Position numbers and translations under genes: made by a program. DNA of 64,000 bases from the NCBI GenBank assembly GCA_963771845.1, contig CAVYVC010000016.1:1-64000 (forward strand), given 5' to 3'. Shown here in pieces: positions 24,989-33,966 of this stretch. Each line of letters begins with the position of its first letter. Positions within the stretch are counted from its first letter, which is position 1. This DNA is from VAZQ01 sp963771845 (GTDB taxonomy: Bacteria; Pseudomonadota; Alphaproteobacteria; Rhizobiales; Xanthobacteraceae). A model generated the notes under the pieces. That model made no database searches. It saw only the letters and a list, made by a program, of their open reading frames with translations, and had not been told where the DNA came from.

Positions 24989-25333
24989 ATGAGGTATGTC
25001 CTGCGGCTCTCAGCCTTGCTCATTGCCTTTGTCATTTCATCGGCGCACGGATCGGAGCGCATCCGGCTTGCGCAGGCAATCCCGGGGCAGGTAGCGCCGC
25101 AGGGGCAGGTCCTGCCGGCGCCGCTGCCTCCAACCCCGCTGCTGTCGTCGCCCACGTCCACGGCTTGCCTGGTTGGCTGCGACACGCAACTGATGAATTG
25201 TCAGAACGCCTGCATCGTCGTCGGACCTGTGACCGCCACTCCGAACCCCGTGGGGACCGCGCCGTGCGCGCTCAACTGCACCAGCCAGCAGCTCGTCTGC
25301 AAGAATGCGTGCAACAGGAACCCGCAGCAGTAG
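24989..25333 (+). CDS. Small secreted cysteine-rich protein
   Basis: A 114-residue protein with a signal peptide (MRYVLRLSALLIAFVISSAHG), a Pro/Gln-rich linker, and a C-terminal part with eight cysteines in two similar blocks (CLVGCDTQLMNCQNAC and CALNCTSQQLVCKNAC). The repeated CxxxCxxxxxxCxxxC pattern suggests an internal duplication with four disulphide bonds. I do not recognise a named family. A GGAG lies eight bases before the ATG at 24989. It is convergent with the ABC permease that follows. Confidence 0.6.
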   Translation: MRYVLRLSALLIAFVISSAHGSERIRLAQAIPGQVAPQGQVLPAPLPPTPLLSSPTSTACLVGCDTQLMNCQNACIVVGPVTATPNPVGTAPCALNCTSQQLVCKNACNRNPQQ

Positions 25334-25395
25334 AGTCGTGCGCGCCAAAGTTCCCTCTCGGAACGCCGAGCTGCAGTTTCCACAGAATGGAAAAA

Positions 25396-26178
25396 CTACT
25401 CCTCCGCCCACGCCAGGTAACGGCGCGCAAACGCGTGCACTGCGGCATCAAGCACGAGGCCGATGCCGAGCATCACCAGGATGTAAGCAAACACGGTGGG
25501 GCTTTCAAAGAAGCGCTGTGAATAGACGAGCGTCGCGCCCATGCCACCACCCCCAGCCACCATCTCGGCTGTGAACGTGGTGATCAGCGCGACCGGAAGC
25601 GCGATGCGCAACGTCGCGAAAATGCGCGGATAGCAGGCGGGCAGGATCACGCGCATGAGCAGCGCATGCTGCGTCGTGCCAAGCGAGAAAGCCGACCACA
25701 GCAGCACGCGGTGGACGGCGCGCGCGGCGCTATAAGTTCCGATGATCACCGGAAACACGCAGGCAAAAGCGACGAGAAGGATCTTCGACAAGCTCTCGAT
25801 CCCGAACCACAGGATGAAGACGGGCAGGAACGCGATCTTCGGCGACGGGAAGCCGATGGCGACCAGAGGATCGATGAGCCAGTGCACGACGCGGCTGCGC
25901 GCCATCAGCATGCCGAGGAGAATCCCGCAGGCGCCCGCGAGCGCAAGCCCGGTGAAAGCACGGTAAAGGGACAGCGCCAGATCGCTCGCGAGGCTGCCAT
26001 CCGCGATGATACGGCCCAGCTCGGCGGCAACGACGGTAAAGGCCGGCAACAGGACGGGCGGCGCAAGCTGCGCGCGCGCCGCCGATTCCCAGATTACGAG
26101 CAGCAGCATTACCGAGGCGAGCGAGCGCAGCCGCAGGCCGGCTGCTTTGACACCCTCCTCGTATGGCCGGGCAGTCAT
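25396..26178 (-). CDS. ABC transporter permease (NMT1/SsuC type)
   Basis: A 260-residue inner-membrane permease of the binding-protein-dependent transport (BPD_transp_1) family, as in taurine, nitrate and aliphatic sulfonate importers. It has six predicted membrane segments. The EAA-type loop that contacts the ATPase lies in SLGTTQHALLMRVILPACYPRIF. The ATG at 26178 overlaps the stop of the upstream permease by four bases, which fixes the start. It is the last gene of a four-gene operon (substrate-binding protein, ATPase, permease, permease). Confidence 0.9.
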   Translation of the reverse strand: MTARPYEEGVKAAGLRLRSLASVMLLLVIWESAARAQLAPPVLLPAFTVVAAELGRIIADGSLASDLALSLYRAFTGLALAGACGILLGMLMARSRVVHWLIDPLVAIGFPSPKIAFLPVFILWFGIESLSKILLVAFACVFPVIIGTYSAARAVHRVLLWSAFSLGTTQHALLMRVILPACYPRIFATLRIALPVALITTFTAEMVAGGGGMGATLVYSQRFFESPTVFAYILVMLGIGLVLDAAVHAFARRYLAWAEE

Positions 26179-26957
26179 GCCGACCTCGCGGTTGCCGCGG
26201 ATTCGTGCCAGCGCAGGCACCAGGCAGATACCGCGAGCATCGCGCGGTCACAGAGGAACGCGACGGCGATCACGCAGGCAATCGCGGCGAACATGTAGTC
26301 ATAGGCGCCGTTCTCGCCGTAGAGGAAGACGAGCTTGCCAATGCCGCTGGTCGACGCAATCATTTCCGATGAAATCGCGAGCACGAAGGAGAAGCCGAGC
26401 GCAATGCGCAAACCAGTAAAGATGTCGGGCAGCGCGTGGCGCAGGTAAATGCGCGAGAGCATTTGCCGCTCGCTCGTTCCGAGGGCTTGTGCGCTCCAGG
26501 TCAGCACCTTGGGGGTCGAGACCACGCCCTGGAAAGTGTTGACGGTCATGGGCAAGAGGCAGGCAAGATAGACAGCACAGATCGCGGTGAAGCTGCCGAT
26601 GCCGAACCACAGCGCGAACAGCGGGATCAGCGCCGACTTTGGGAGCGAATAGGTACCACCGACGATCGGCGTGACCCAGGCGCGGAATTTGAGCGACCGC
26701 GCCATCATCAATCCGAGCCAGATGCCGCAGACGGCGCCGAGCAAAAGCCCCGTGCCGGCGCGGAACAGAGTAATAAAGATATTTCTGCCGATTTCTCCGC
26801 CGCTGAGGAGGTCGACAAGCGCGACCGAAATCGTCGCAGGTGACGGCAGAAACGCGGTATTGATCAATCCGGCTGAGCTTGCCGCCTGCCAAAGCATGCC
26901 TAGCAGAAGGAGCGGTGCGGTCCGGATCAATGCATGCGCAAAGGGGTCACGGCGCAT
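26175..26957 (-). CDS. ABC transporter permease (NMT1/SsuC type)
   Basis: A 260-residue integral membrane permease, paralogue of the next gene. The EAA-type loop is ALGTSERQMLSRIYLRHALPDIF. The AGLINTAFLPSPATI region near the N-terminus is typical of the SsuC/TauC group. It overlaps the ATPase gene upstream by 11 bp and the second permease by 4 bp. The two permeases probably form a heterodimeric channel, whereas SsuC-type systems usually have one permease gene. Confidence 0.9.
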   Translation of the reverse strand: MRRDPFAHALIRTAPLLLLGMLWQAASSAGLINTAFLPSPATISVALVDLLSGGEIGRNIFITLFRAGTGLLLGAVCGIWLGLMMARSLKFRAWVTPIVGGTYSLPKSALIPLFALWFGIGSFTAICAVYLACLLPMTVNTFQGVVSTPKVLTWSAQALGTSERQMLSRIYLRHALPDIFTGLRIALGFSFVLAISSEMIASTSGIGKLVFLYGENGAYDYMFAAIACVIAVAFLCDRAMLAVSAWCLRWHESAATARSA

Positions 26958-27747
26958 TCTTGCTCTCCGCCGCGAGCGCCTGCTTGCGCACCGACAACCA
27001 GACCTGGTTGCGGACGTGATTGAATGCGTCCGAAAGGAAGATTTCCTCGCGCGGTCTGGCGCGGTCTAGCTCGACCCTGAACTCCTCGACCAGGCGCCCG
27101 GGCCGCGCCGACATGACGCAGATGCGGTTCGACAGATAGACGGCTTCGGTGACATCGTGGGTCACCATCAGCACAGTCTTGCGGCTCGCGAGCCACAACC
27201 GGAGCAATTCGTCCTGCATGATCTCGCGAGTTTGCGCGTCGAGCGCGCCGAATGGCTCGTCAAGCAGCAGGATCGCGGGCTCGCAAGCGAGCGTGCGGGC
27301 AATGGCGACGCGCTGCTTCATGCCGCCCGACAGCTCGCGCGGGAAACGGTCCTCGAACCCTTGCAGGCCGATCACGCCGATCAGGCGTTCGACAGTCTGC
27401 TTGCGCTGAGCAGCCGGCATACCCTGCCGAGCAAGGCCATAGGCAATGTTGCCGCGCACGGTGAGCCACGGAAACAGCGCATATTCCTGAAACACCACCC
27501 CGCGCTCGGTGCCCGGCCCCGTGATTGCGCGGCCGTCGACCAGCACTTCTCCTTCGGCGGGAAGAAATCCACCGACGATGTAGATCAGCGTGCTCTTGCC
27601 GCAGCCAGACGGCCCGACGATCGAAACGAACTCGCCGTCGGCGACGGCAAGATCGGTATTGCGCAAAGCGAGTACCGCAGCGCGATCGGTCGCATAGGAT
27701 TTTGCAACCTGCCGAAGCTCGATTTTCGGCCGGATCAGGTCGCGCAC
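26947..27747 (-). CDS. ABC transporter ATP-binding protein (NMT1/SsuB type)
   Basis: A 266-residue ATPase. Walker A is GPSGCGKST, the Q-loop is FQEYALFPW, the signature is LSGGMKQRVAIAR, and Walker B is AILLLDEPFGALD, with the H-loop in MVTHDVTEA. It powers import of a small organic anion or related compound with the two permeases downstream. The ATG at 27747 lies inside the substrate-binding protein gene (13 bp overlap). Confidence 0.93.
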   Translation of the reverse strand: MRDLIRPKIELRQVAKSYATDRAAVLALRNTDLAVADGEFVSIVGPSGCGKSTLIYIVGGFLPAEGEVLVDGRAITGPGTERGVVFQEYALFPWLTVRGNIAYGLARQGMPAAQRKQTVERLIGVIGLQGFEDRFPRELSGGMKQRVAIARTLACEPAILLLDEPFGALDAQTREIMQDELLRLWLASRKTVLMVTHDVTEAVYLSNRICVMSARPGRLVEEFRVELDRARPREEIFLSDAFNHVRNQVWLSVRKQALAAESKNAP

Positions 27748-28778
27748 GGTCTCGGCAGCAAGCTCAAATCGAGATATTTCGCCGCATCGACCTTCTCCGG
27801 GATGAGCCCTTCTGCCGCCATGGCATCGATTGGCTTCTGGATTGCAATCGACGGGACGCAGCCGTTCGGGTCGCGATAATAGTCCTTGCCGGTCGCGAAA
27901 TAGCCGTCGAGCACTTCGACTGGCGACTTGGTGAGGCCAGAGACGAGCTCCAGCGCCTTCGTGCGGTTCGCCTTGTCGTAATACCAGTTGAGCCCGATGA
28001 CGTAGTCGGCAAGGAAACCGCGCACCGCTTCTTTGTTGGCATTGAGGAAGTTGGTCGCGGCGACCTGAAAGATGACCGATGACGGCCCGAACGCATCACC
28101 CCCGGTGATCAGCGGCCGCAGGTCGCCTTTGGGCGCTTCGACCGCAAGGAACGGGATCACCAGCACGCCGCAGTCGATGCGCTTCTCGCGGATGGCAGCA
28201 GCCATGTTGGGGAAATTGATCTCGACAATCTGCACGTCCTTCTTCGGATCCATGCCGTTCTTCTTGAGCACGACTCGCAGCACAAGGTCGACCGCGGAAC
28301 CGTAGGCATTGATGCCGACCTTTTTCCCCTTGAGATCGGCGATGGTCTTGATCGGCGAGTCGTTGAGTACGAAGAACGTATTGGTGGCGTTGCCGGTATG
28401 GCCATCCTGATAGTTGTCAGAAATTATGGTCAAGCCGCCTGGCACCGCGTTTTTGGCAATCGCGGTGGCGAAGGTCGAGAACGCGAGCGTGCCGAGATCG
28501 GCCTGGCCCGCGGCGAGCAAGGTCGCGGCTTCTGGAGTGCCGCGCGTAAAGGTCATCTCAAGCTCGTAGGACTTGCCGTAGCTCTTGAGCACGTTCTGCT
28601 TCATGTAATCGAGGAAGATAATGGTCTCCATCTCGTTCGGGCCAATGCCGCCACCAGTCGCGTAGCGGATCTTCACGGGCGCTGCGGAGCCGCGCGTCGC
28701 AAAAATAGCCACGGCTGCAGCGGTTGTGCCGAGCTGGAGTACGTGGCGGCGTGACAGATTTGATTTGCTGGAATGCAT
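27735..28778 (-). CDS. ABC transporter substrate-binding protein (NMT1/SsuA type)
   Basis: A 347-residue periplasmic binding protein of the NMT1/TauA/SsuA group. The N-terminus has a Tat-like leader (LSRRHVLQLGTTAAAVA) with cleavage near GSAA. The mature protein has the type II fold blocks KIRYATGGGIGPNEME, GQADLGTLAFS, TIADLKGKKVGINAYGSAVD and a conserved hinge. I chose the ATG at 28778 (MHSSKSNLSRR) as the longer start would put unrelated residues before the leader. It is the first gene of the importer operon. The substrate cannot be inferred safely. Confidence 0.9.
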   Translation of the reverse strand: MHSSKSNLSRRHVLQLGTTAAAVAIFATRGSAAPVKIRYATGGGIGPNEMETIIFLDYMKQNVLKSYGKSYELEMTFTRGTPEAATLLAAGQADLGTLAFSTFATAIAKNAVPGGLTIISDNYQDGHTGNATNTFFVLNDSPIKTIADLKGKKVGINAYGSAVDLVLRVVLKKNGMDPKKDVQIVEINFPNMAAAIREKRIDCGVLVIPFLAVEAPKGDLRPLITGGDAFGPSSVIFQVAATNFLNANKEAVRGFLADYVIGLNWYYDKANRTKALELVSGLTKSPVEVLDGYFATGKDYYRDPNGCVPSIAIQKPIDAMAAEGLIPEKVDAAKYLDLSLLPRPCAT

Positions 28779-28897
28779 GAGAGATCCTCTGCGGCTTTTC
28801 CACAAGCCCAAGCGGCGCAATTCTATTGCCTTTCGCGAAGACCGTCTATGACAGTTGTGGGACTCAGCAATAAGGCCTCAGCAAAAAGGGGTTCATT

Positions 28898-29305
28898 ATG
28901 CCGACGCAGAAGATCCAACCGCAGACGCTGTTTCAACGCGCGCTTGGGGGCCATGTGCTCTACAACCACGTCGTCGTCGTGGAAACTCAGCGGCTGATTT
29001 TCATTTCTGGGCAGCTCGCGCGCAACAAGGAGGGCGAAATCGTCGGCCCACGTGACATGCGGGCGCAGATTAAGCAGGTCGGAGAAAATCTCCGCAATGC
29101 GCTGGACGCGGCCGGCTGCACGCTCGCGGATCTCGTGAAGACCACGACCTTTGTCACCGACATCGACGAGTTCTTTCGCCACGTAGACATTCGCCACGAC
29201 TATCTTGGCGTGGCGCTCCCGGCCTCGACCACGGTCGAGGTTCGCCGTCTGGCGCATTCCGATCTGATGGTGGAAATCGAGGCGATCGCGGTACGGGAGG
29301 ATTAG
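28898..29305 (+). CDS. RidA (YjgF/YER057c) family protein
   Basis: A 135-residue trimeric enamine/imine deaminase family protein. The fold is complete, with the substrate-binding arginine in VEVRRL and the C-terminal VEIEAIAV. RidA proteins hydrolyse reactive 2-aminoacrylate and related imines that arise from PLP enzymes. It is transcribed divergently from the NMT1-type operon and converges on the M24 peptidase. It could serve the threonine-synthase-like PLP enzyme nearby (31502-32755), though that is inference. Confidence 0.9.
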   Translation: MPTQKIQPQTLFQRALGGHVLYNHVVVVETQRLIFISGQLARNKEGEIVGPRDMRAQIKQVGENLRNALDAAGCTLADLVKTTTFVTDIDEFFRHVDIRHDYLGVALPASTTVEVRRLAHSDLMVEIEAIAVRED

Positions 29306-29314
29306 AGAGAGCGA

Positions 29315-30494
29315 TCAAAGGCGCCGCAGCTCGCGCGGCAGATGCGTCAAGCACTCGTTGCCGTTCGGCCGGATGACGATCATGTCCTCGACCATCATGC
29401 CACCCCAACCGATCTGGTAATAGGGTGTCTCGACACACAGCACCATGCCATCTTCGAGCGCGACGCCTTGGCTGGCCGCGCTCAACGTCGGAAATTCGTG
29501 CACGTCGATGCCGATGCCATGCCCGCAATGGCTGCGCTTGTAATTGGACAACGCACCCTCGCGCACCCGGTCGACCGCGACCTTGAAAAGATCGCCGGCG
29601 CTCACGCCTGCGCGCGCCAGCACGCGCTCGGCCGCTTCTCCCGCAAGCAGAGCATCGTACCGCTCCTGCTGCTCGCGCGTCGGTTCGCCGACGACGGCGC
29701 TGCGCGCCATGTCGGCCCAATAACCGTCAACGGTGCAGCCGATATCGAAGCGCACGAGATCGCCGCTCTTTAGTTGCGCCGGCGTGGCATAGGCATCGGC
29801 CAGTGCGCTGCGCTCACCGCAGGTTACGACCACAAATCGCGGCACGCCGCCTCCGGCGCGCATTTCACCCGCGATGGTGGTGCTCAACTCAAGCTCGGTC
29901 ACCCCGGCTCGCGCCTGGGCGAATGCCTTGTGGAGGCCGCGTTCGGTAATGGCCGCGGCATGGGCGATCTTTTCGATTTCCTCCGGAAGCTTGGTCCGGC
30001 GAGCTTGCAAGATGGCGGGCCGCGCATCGAAGCTGCGCGCGCTCACCATGATTTTCAGCTCTTCGAGCTCGCAGGCATGGGCGCAATCAAGGCCGACACA
30101 ATCCCGCGGTTTTACAACTGCCGCGACGGCGGCGCGCAGCGCCTCGAAAAATGTGCCCTGCAGATTCGGCAGCGCCGAAAGATCAAGCTTGGCCCCCTCG
30201 CTCGAATTCAAAGAAGAACATGCCGTAGCGGTAAATGCAGGCCGGGTCGGGCAGCACTTCGAGCGCTGCCGCCACATCGCTTGCTCCGGTAATGAGCACT
30301 GCCTTGTCGCGCGCGACGATTGCCGCCGTGCGATAGTCGCGCATGAGATCAAACAACAGGCTGCGATAGCCGCACACATAACCGACATGGGTCGGGTCAG
30401 TGGTAATGATGATGTCGACGGGCGCATCGCACGCGGCGAACACTTTCTGGCGCACTTTTTCGGCGATTGCCCTCAAATCGTTTCTGACAAACAT
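29315..30494 (-). pseudogene. M24 family Xaa-Pro aminopeptidase-like protein, single-base frameshift
   Basis: A creatinase/aminopeptidase-fold enzyme of about 392 residues. The N-terminal domain starts MFVRNDLRAIAEKVRQK at 30494. At a run of five C (30193-30197; GGGGG on the coding strand) one base is missing, and the second frame continues with GAKLDLSALPNLQG. The C-terminal pita-bread domain has the metal ligands in VRFDIGCTVDGYWADMAR, HCGHGIGIDVHEFP and the Glu in VLCVETPYYQ. It would hydrolyse a C-N bond in a dipeptide, ectoine- or creatine-like compound. It is last in a likely operon with two LLM flavoproteins and a PLP enzyme (4 bp from the preceding LLM gene). The homopolymer indel may be an assembly error. 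Confidence 0.85.
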
Positions 30495-30498
30495 ACTT

Positions 30499-31492
30499 TC
30501 ATCTCCCGATGGACACCCCTTGCGGGCGGGTAATGGCGAGCACGTCTTCGAGCTCGGCGCGATCGTGCATGCCGTAGAGCACGATCTCGTCGAGACCGGC
30601 GTCACGATAAACTTGCAGTACCGCCCTTGCCTGGTCGGGTGTGCCGCTCGCGCAATGACGAGCGACCACGTCGTCGCTCGTCAGCGCGTCGACGCGTTGC
30701 CAATTCTCGTCCGCAAAGGCATCGGCCAGAGCAGGTCTGATCCAGGCGGGTTCCGGCAAGTTCCAGATTGCGCGCGTGATGCGTCCCGCGCAGCACGTAG
30801 GCGAGCCGCCGCCGCACGCGATCGTGCGCCCGATGCGCATCCTTATCCACTGAACAGAGGACGAGTGCTGCCTTCTTGATGGCTTTTCCGCCGCGTTCCT
30901 CGCCGCGCCGCACGATATCGAGGCACCAGCCGACAAACGCGGGAGAAGTGCCGGCGCTGATGACCACACCGTCGGCTTTTTCGCCGGCGAGCTCGAGCAT
31001 TTGCGGGCCGGATGCGGCAAGCCACAGCGGCAGAGGATGCGCACCCATGGCAAGCTGGCCGGATATGCGATAGCGCTTGCCGGAAAATTTGACCGGTTCG
31101 CCGGAAAGCAGCAGGCGCGCCACCTCGATGGTTTCGCGCAGCGTCTCGATTGGACGCTCGGCACTCACCCCCGCTGCCTCGAGAGCAGCCGGCGCGCCCA
31201 CGCCGAAGCACAGTTGCACGCGACCGGGGAAAAACTCGTCGAGCGTGGCCGCCGCCGTGGCGGCGTAGACGGGATGAACCGTGTAAGGGCTCATCGCCAT
31301 CAGGACGGCGCCGAGACGGCGGCTTCCTGCCAGCGCCACCGCGGCGCAAGCGATCGGCTCGCGGTAGAAAAGGTGGGTCGCGATCCACAGATTGGCGGCG
31401 CCCGCCGCGTCCGCTGCTTCGACCAGCCCACGCAACAAAGGCGGCGGGTCGTTGCCGTCGACTGAGATCCCGATCTGGAGCGGCGGCGCCAT
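30499..31492 (-). pseudogene. LLM class oxidoreductase (F420/FMN type), single-base frameshift
   Basis: A luciferase-like TIM-barrel flavoprotein of about 330 residues. The first frame, from MAPPLQIGISVDG, has the LGAVLMAMSPYTVHPVYAA and FGVGAP blocks and PLWLAASGPQMLELAGEKADGVV. Near 30783-30790 the frame is lost and continues one base away as RITRAIWNLPEPAWIRPAL, ending LEDVLAITRPQGVSIG. Such enzymes oxidise or reduce small organics with FMN or F420. It lies 9 bp from the threonine-synthase-like gene and 4 bp from the M24 peptidase, so it is part of one minus-strand operon. It is unlike the other LLM gene at 32752-33765, which is closer to flavin monooxygenases. Confidence 0.8.
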
Positions 31493-31501
31493 ACGCGGCT
31501 C

Positions 31502-32755
31502 TCAATTTCGTCGCAGCGAGGCGATGAGGCTGTCGAGCGCCGGCCGCGCCGTGGAGGATGATGCGATGGAGGTTGCCGGCATCTCCTTTAATCCGGTCGA
31601 AGTCAGAACCGTCACGACCGGTTCTGCAAAAACCTCGCCGCGCTCGCTTGCCTCGCGCAGGGCGGCAAGCCCCGCCACCCCCGAATGTTCCTGCCACAGC
31701 CCTTGCTGCGCCAGTACGCGCGCGGCCTCTGCAACGACCTCCTCGCGAAAGGTCAGGGGGCGGCCTCTTGTCTCGCGCAGCGCCACGACCGCCCGATAGG
31801 AGCTCACCGTGCAGGCAATGCCCGCCGCGAGCGAGGCGGGGCCTGCCACCTCTGCCGCGGCGACATTACGTGACATGGCGTGAGCGAGCGGCGCGCGCAC
31901 CGCAGGCTCCGCCGAAACAATTTGCGGTATCGCGTCCGACACGCCCATGCTCTTGAGCTCGCGAAATCCTTTGGCTACGCCGAACAAAAGCTCGCCGTAG
32001 CCCGTTGGCAGGACAACGGTGCCGGGGACACGGCCGCCAAGCTGGCTGAAAATCTCATAGGCGATGGTCTTGTAGCCTTCGGGTCCGAACGGATTGCCGG
32101 TGTGGAAACGAGTGAGATTGCTCGCCGGCATGAAGCCGGTTTCATCGACAATGCGGTTGAGCGTGGGCCAGCGCTCGTCCGGTGGCACCAGCAGGAAGTC
32201 GCTGCCCAGCGCGGCCTGAAAATGCTCAAACGCGCTCTGCGCACCCGCAGTGGAGATGACGACGCAGCGCAAGCCTGCGCGCCGCGCGTAAGCTGCCGCG
32301 GAGGCGCCGTGATTTCCGCTCGATGCGACCGCGATGCCGCGCGCGCCGCTCGCCAAGGCCGTCGAGACGATGCAGTAGTTCAACCGGTCCTTATGGCTCC
32401 AGGTCGGATTGCGGCTTTCGTCCTTGAGCCAGATCGGACCTTTAAGACCGGCCCAGCGGCCCATGGCGTCGCTCGCGACGAGCGCGGTTCCGCCTTCGCC
32501 CAGTGACAGCTCCGCTGCAAGCGGCGGGAGGAGCGGCGCCCAGCGGTCAAGACCCGGCAGCGGCGGCTGGCGAAAGATATCCTTGGCAACGTTCGCATAG
32601 TCGAAGTCGATCTCCAGTGGATATTGCATCTCCGGCGTGCTGGTGCGCGGGCAGCCGCGCAGGAGCGGCGGATCAAGCGGCCACAAGAGGCTGGGATCGC
32701 CCAGGGAGCGCTGTCCGATTGCCGCCGATTGATTGACCGTCAACGATGGTGTCAC
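31502..32755 (-). CDS. PLP-dependent threonine synthase-like enzyme
   Basis: A 417-residue fold type II PLP enzyme. The PLP-lysine lies in TWSHKDRLN, and the phosphate-binding and substrate loop is VASSGNHGASAAAYARRAG. The next conserved block is LPTGYGELLFGVAKG. It resembles threonine synthase and related beta-replacing or deaminating enzymes, but the first 70 residues differ from the housekeeping ThrC. The start is a GTG (32755) overlapping the upstream LLM stop by 4 bp. Its place in an operon with two flavoproteins and a peptidase, downstream of an amino-acid importer, suggests catabolism of an amino-acid-like compound. Confidence 0.85.
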   Translation of the reverse strand: MTPSLTVNQSAAIGQRSLGDPSLLWPLDPPLLRGCPRTSTPEMQYPLEIDFDYANVAKDIFRQPPLPGLDRWAPLLPPLAAELSLGEGGTALVASDAMGRWAGLKGPIWLKDESRNPTWSHKDRLNYCIVSTALASGARGIAVASSGNHGASAAAYARRAGLRCVVISTAGAQSAFEHFQAALGSDFLLVPPDERWPTLNRIVDETGFMPASNLTRFHTGNPFGPEGYKTIAYEIFSQLGGRVPGTVVLPTGYGELLFGVAKGFRELKSMGVSDAIPQIVSAEPAVRAPLAHAMSRNVAAAEVAGPASLAAGIACTVSSYRAVVALRETRGRPLTFREEVVAEAARVLAQQGLWQEHSGVAGLAALREASERGEVFAEPVVTVLTSTGLKEMPATSIASSSTARPALDSLIASLRRN

Positions 32756-33765
32756 GTGATTTTGGGGCGGACTTCTTCCGCGAAAATCTGCATCTGATCG
32801 AGCAGCTCGGTGACGCTGTTGGCGGCGAAGAATAGCCCGAGGAAATGCGTCACGCCGGCTTCGCGCAGAGCCATGGCGCGCGCGATTACGGTCTCGATGC
32901 TCCCGACCAGATTGACGTCTTCCGGATTGAGCGAAGCCTGGCCTTTAAGCGTCGACTTTTTGAGCGATTCAAGATGCTTGTACATCTGGCTCTGGCGGAA
33001 CCGCGCGACGGCCTTCTCCTGGTCGCGATCGACATGCACGATGTATTGCGGCGCGATCTCCAACTCCGAAAATTTCCGTCCGGCTTTCTCCGTCATCTCC
33101 TTGAGCTCCGCCACCATTCGACGCAGGGTCTGTTGCGGCATCGCCGCGGGAATCCAGCCGTCGCCGGACAAAGCCGTGCGCTCAAGATGGGCCTGATTAT
33201 TGCCCCCGAAATAGATCGGCAGCTTGTGCTGCTTCGGCTTCGGGAACAGCTCGACATCCTTGAATTTGTAGTATTTGCCCTCGAACGACGCCTCGCGCTG
33301 CGTGAAGAGGAGCCGCAACGCGCGCACGCCTTCCACGACCATGTCGCCGCGATGAACTCGGCTCGCCGGATTGAGCGCCTCGAATTCCTCCCGATAGGCG
33401 CCGATCCCGACCCCGATTTCCACCCGGCCATTGCTGAGATGGTCGAGCGTGGCGATCTGCTTGGCGGTGACCACAATGTCGCGGCGCATCGGCAGGACGA
33501 GAACGCCGGTGCCAAAACGAAGCGTACTGGTATGAGCGGCGAGATACGCGTAGGTGACCAGTGGCTCCCAGAAACGCGGCGGAACCGGAAACTCCGCCCG
33601 CACGTAATGCTGGGTGGTCATATGGTCGTTGCCCCACACCGAGTGATAGCCGAGCGCTTCGGCGTGTTTGGCGATACGCACCAAATCCTCGGGATTTGAA
33701 AACGGGATGGGATAGGTCAAGCCTTCCATTCCCGTGGGAAATCCAACACTGAACAGCGGACTCAT
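32752..33765 (-). CDS. LLM class flavin-dependent oxidoreductase
   Basis: A 337-residue luciferase-like monooxygenase. Visible blocks are MSPLFSVGFPTGMEGLTYP at the start, SVWGNDHMTTQHYV, the FGTGVLVLPMRRDIVVTAKQ strand and helix, LDHLSNGRVEIGVGIGAYREEF, and IYFGGNNQAHL. AGAAGG lies upstream of the ATG at 33765. It overlaps the threonine-synthase-like gene by 4 bp. It is separated by about 200 bp, including a palindromic repeat, from the livF gene upstream on the same strand. Confidence 0.9.
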   Translation of the reverse strand: MSPLFSVGFPTGMEGLTYPIPFSNPEDLVRIAKHAEALGYHSVWGNDHMTTQHYVRAEFPVPPRFWEPLVTYAYLAAHTSTLRFGTGVLVLPMRRDIVVTAKQIATLDHLSNGRVEIGVGIGAYREEFEALNPASRVHRGDMVVEGVRALRLLFTQREASFEGKYYKFKDVELFPKPKQHKLPIYFGGNNQAHLERTALSGDGWIPAAMPQQTLRRMVAELKEMTEKAGRKFSELEIAPQYIVHVDRDQEKAVARFRQSQMYKHLESLKKSTLKGQASLNPEDVNLVGSIETVIARAMALREAGVTHFLGLFFAANSVTELLDQMQIFAEEVRPKIT

Positions 33766-33792
33766 TGTTACCTTCTGTGCTCGATAACTTAC

Positions 33793-33893
33793 AGCCGTCA
33801 CCCGCGGGCTTGACCACGCAAGTCGAGTTTATTCGACTTGCGAACTTAAGGTGCCCGAACTCGGGCATACCCGAGTTCGGGTGGTCCATGTCC
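33793..33893. repeat. Dispersed 101-bp hairpin-rich repeat, copy 1
   Basis: This 101-bp block is about 94% identical (six differences) to 53708-53808. It contains two hairpins, one around cgcaagtcga and tcgacttgcg, and one perfect 12-bp stem (cccgaactcggg / cccgagttcggg, at 33854-33881) with the loop CATA. Both copies are followed within about 120 bp by a gtcaagcccggcaatgac segment. The stems are perfect in both copies despite the base changes. An antisense frame through it (MDHPNSGMPEFGHL) is an artefact seen in both copies. Confidence 0.85.
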
Positions 33894-33966
33894 GTTGTGA
33901 AAAGCCCTATTTCGAATCGGATGGATTGCCGGGTCAAGCCCGGTCAAGCCCGGCAATGACACGCTT

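Noticed and set aside
33197..33937. Minus-strand ORF with peptide MDHPNSGMPEFGHL
   Set aside because: The shared peptide also appears at 53517-53804 because both frames run through the 101-bp repeat. The rest is out of frame with the LLM flavoprotein gene.
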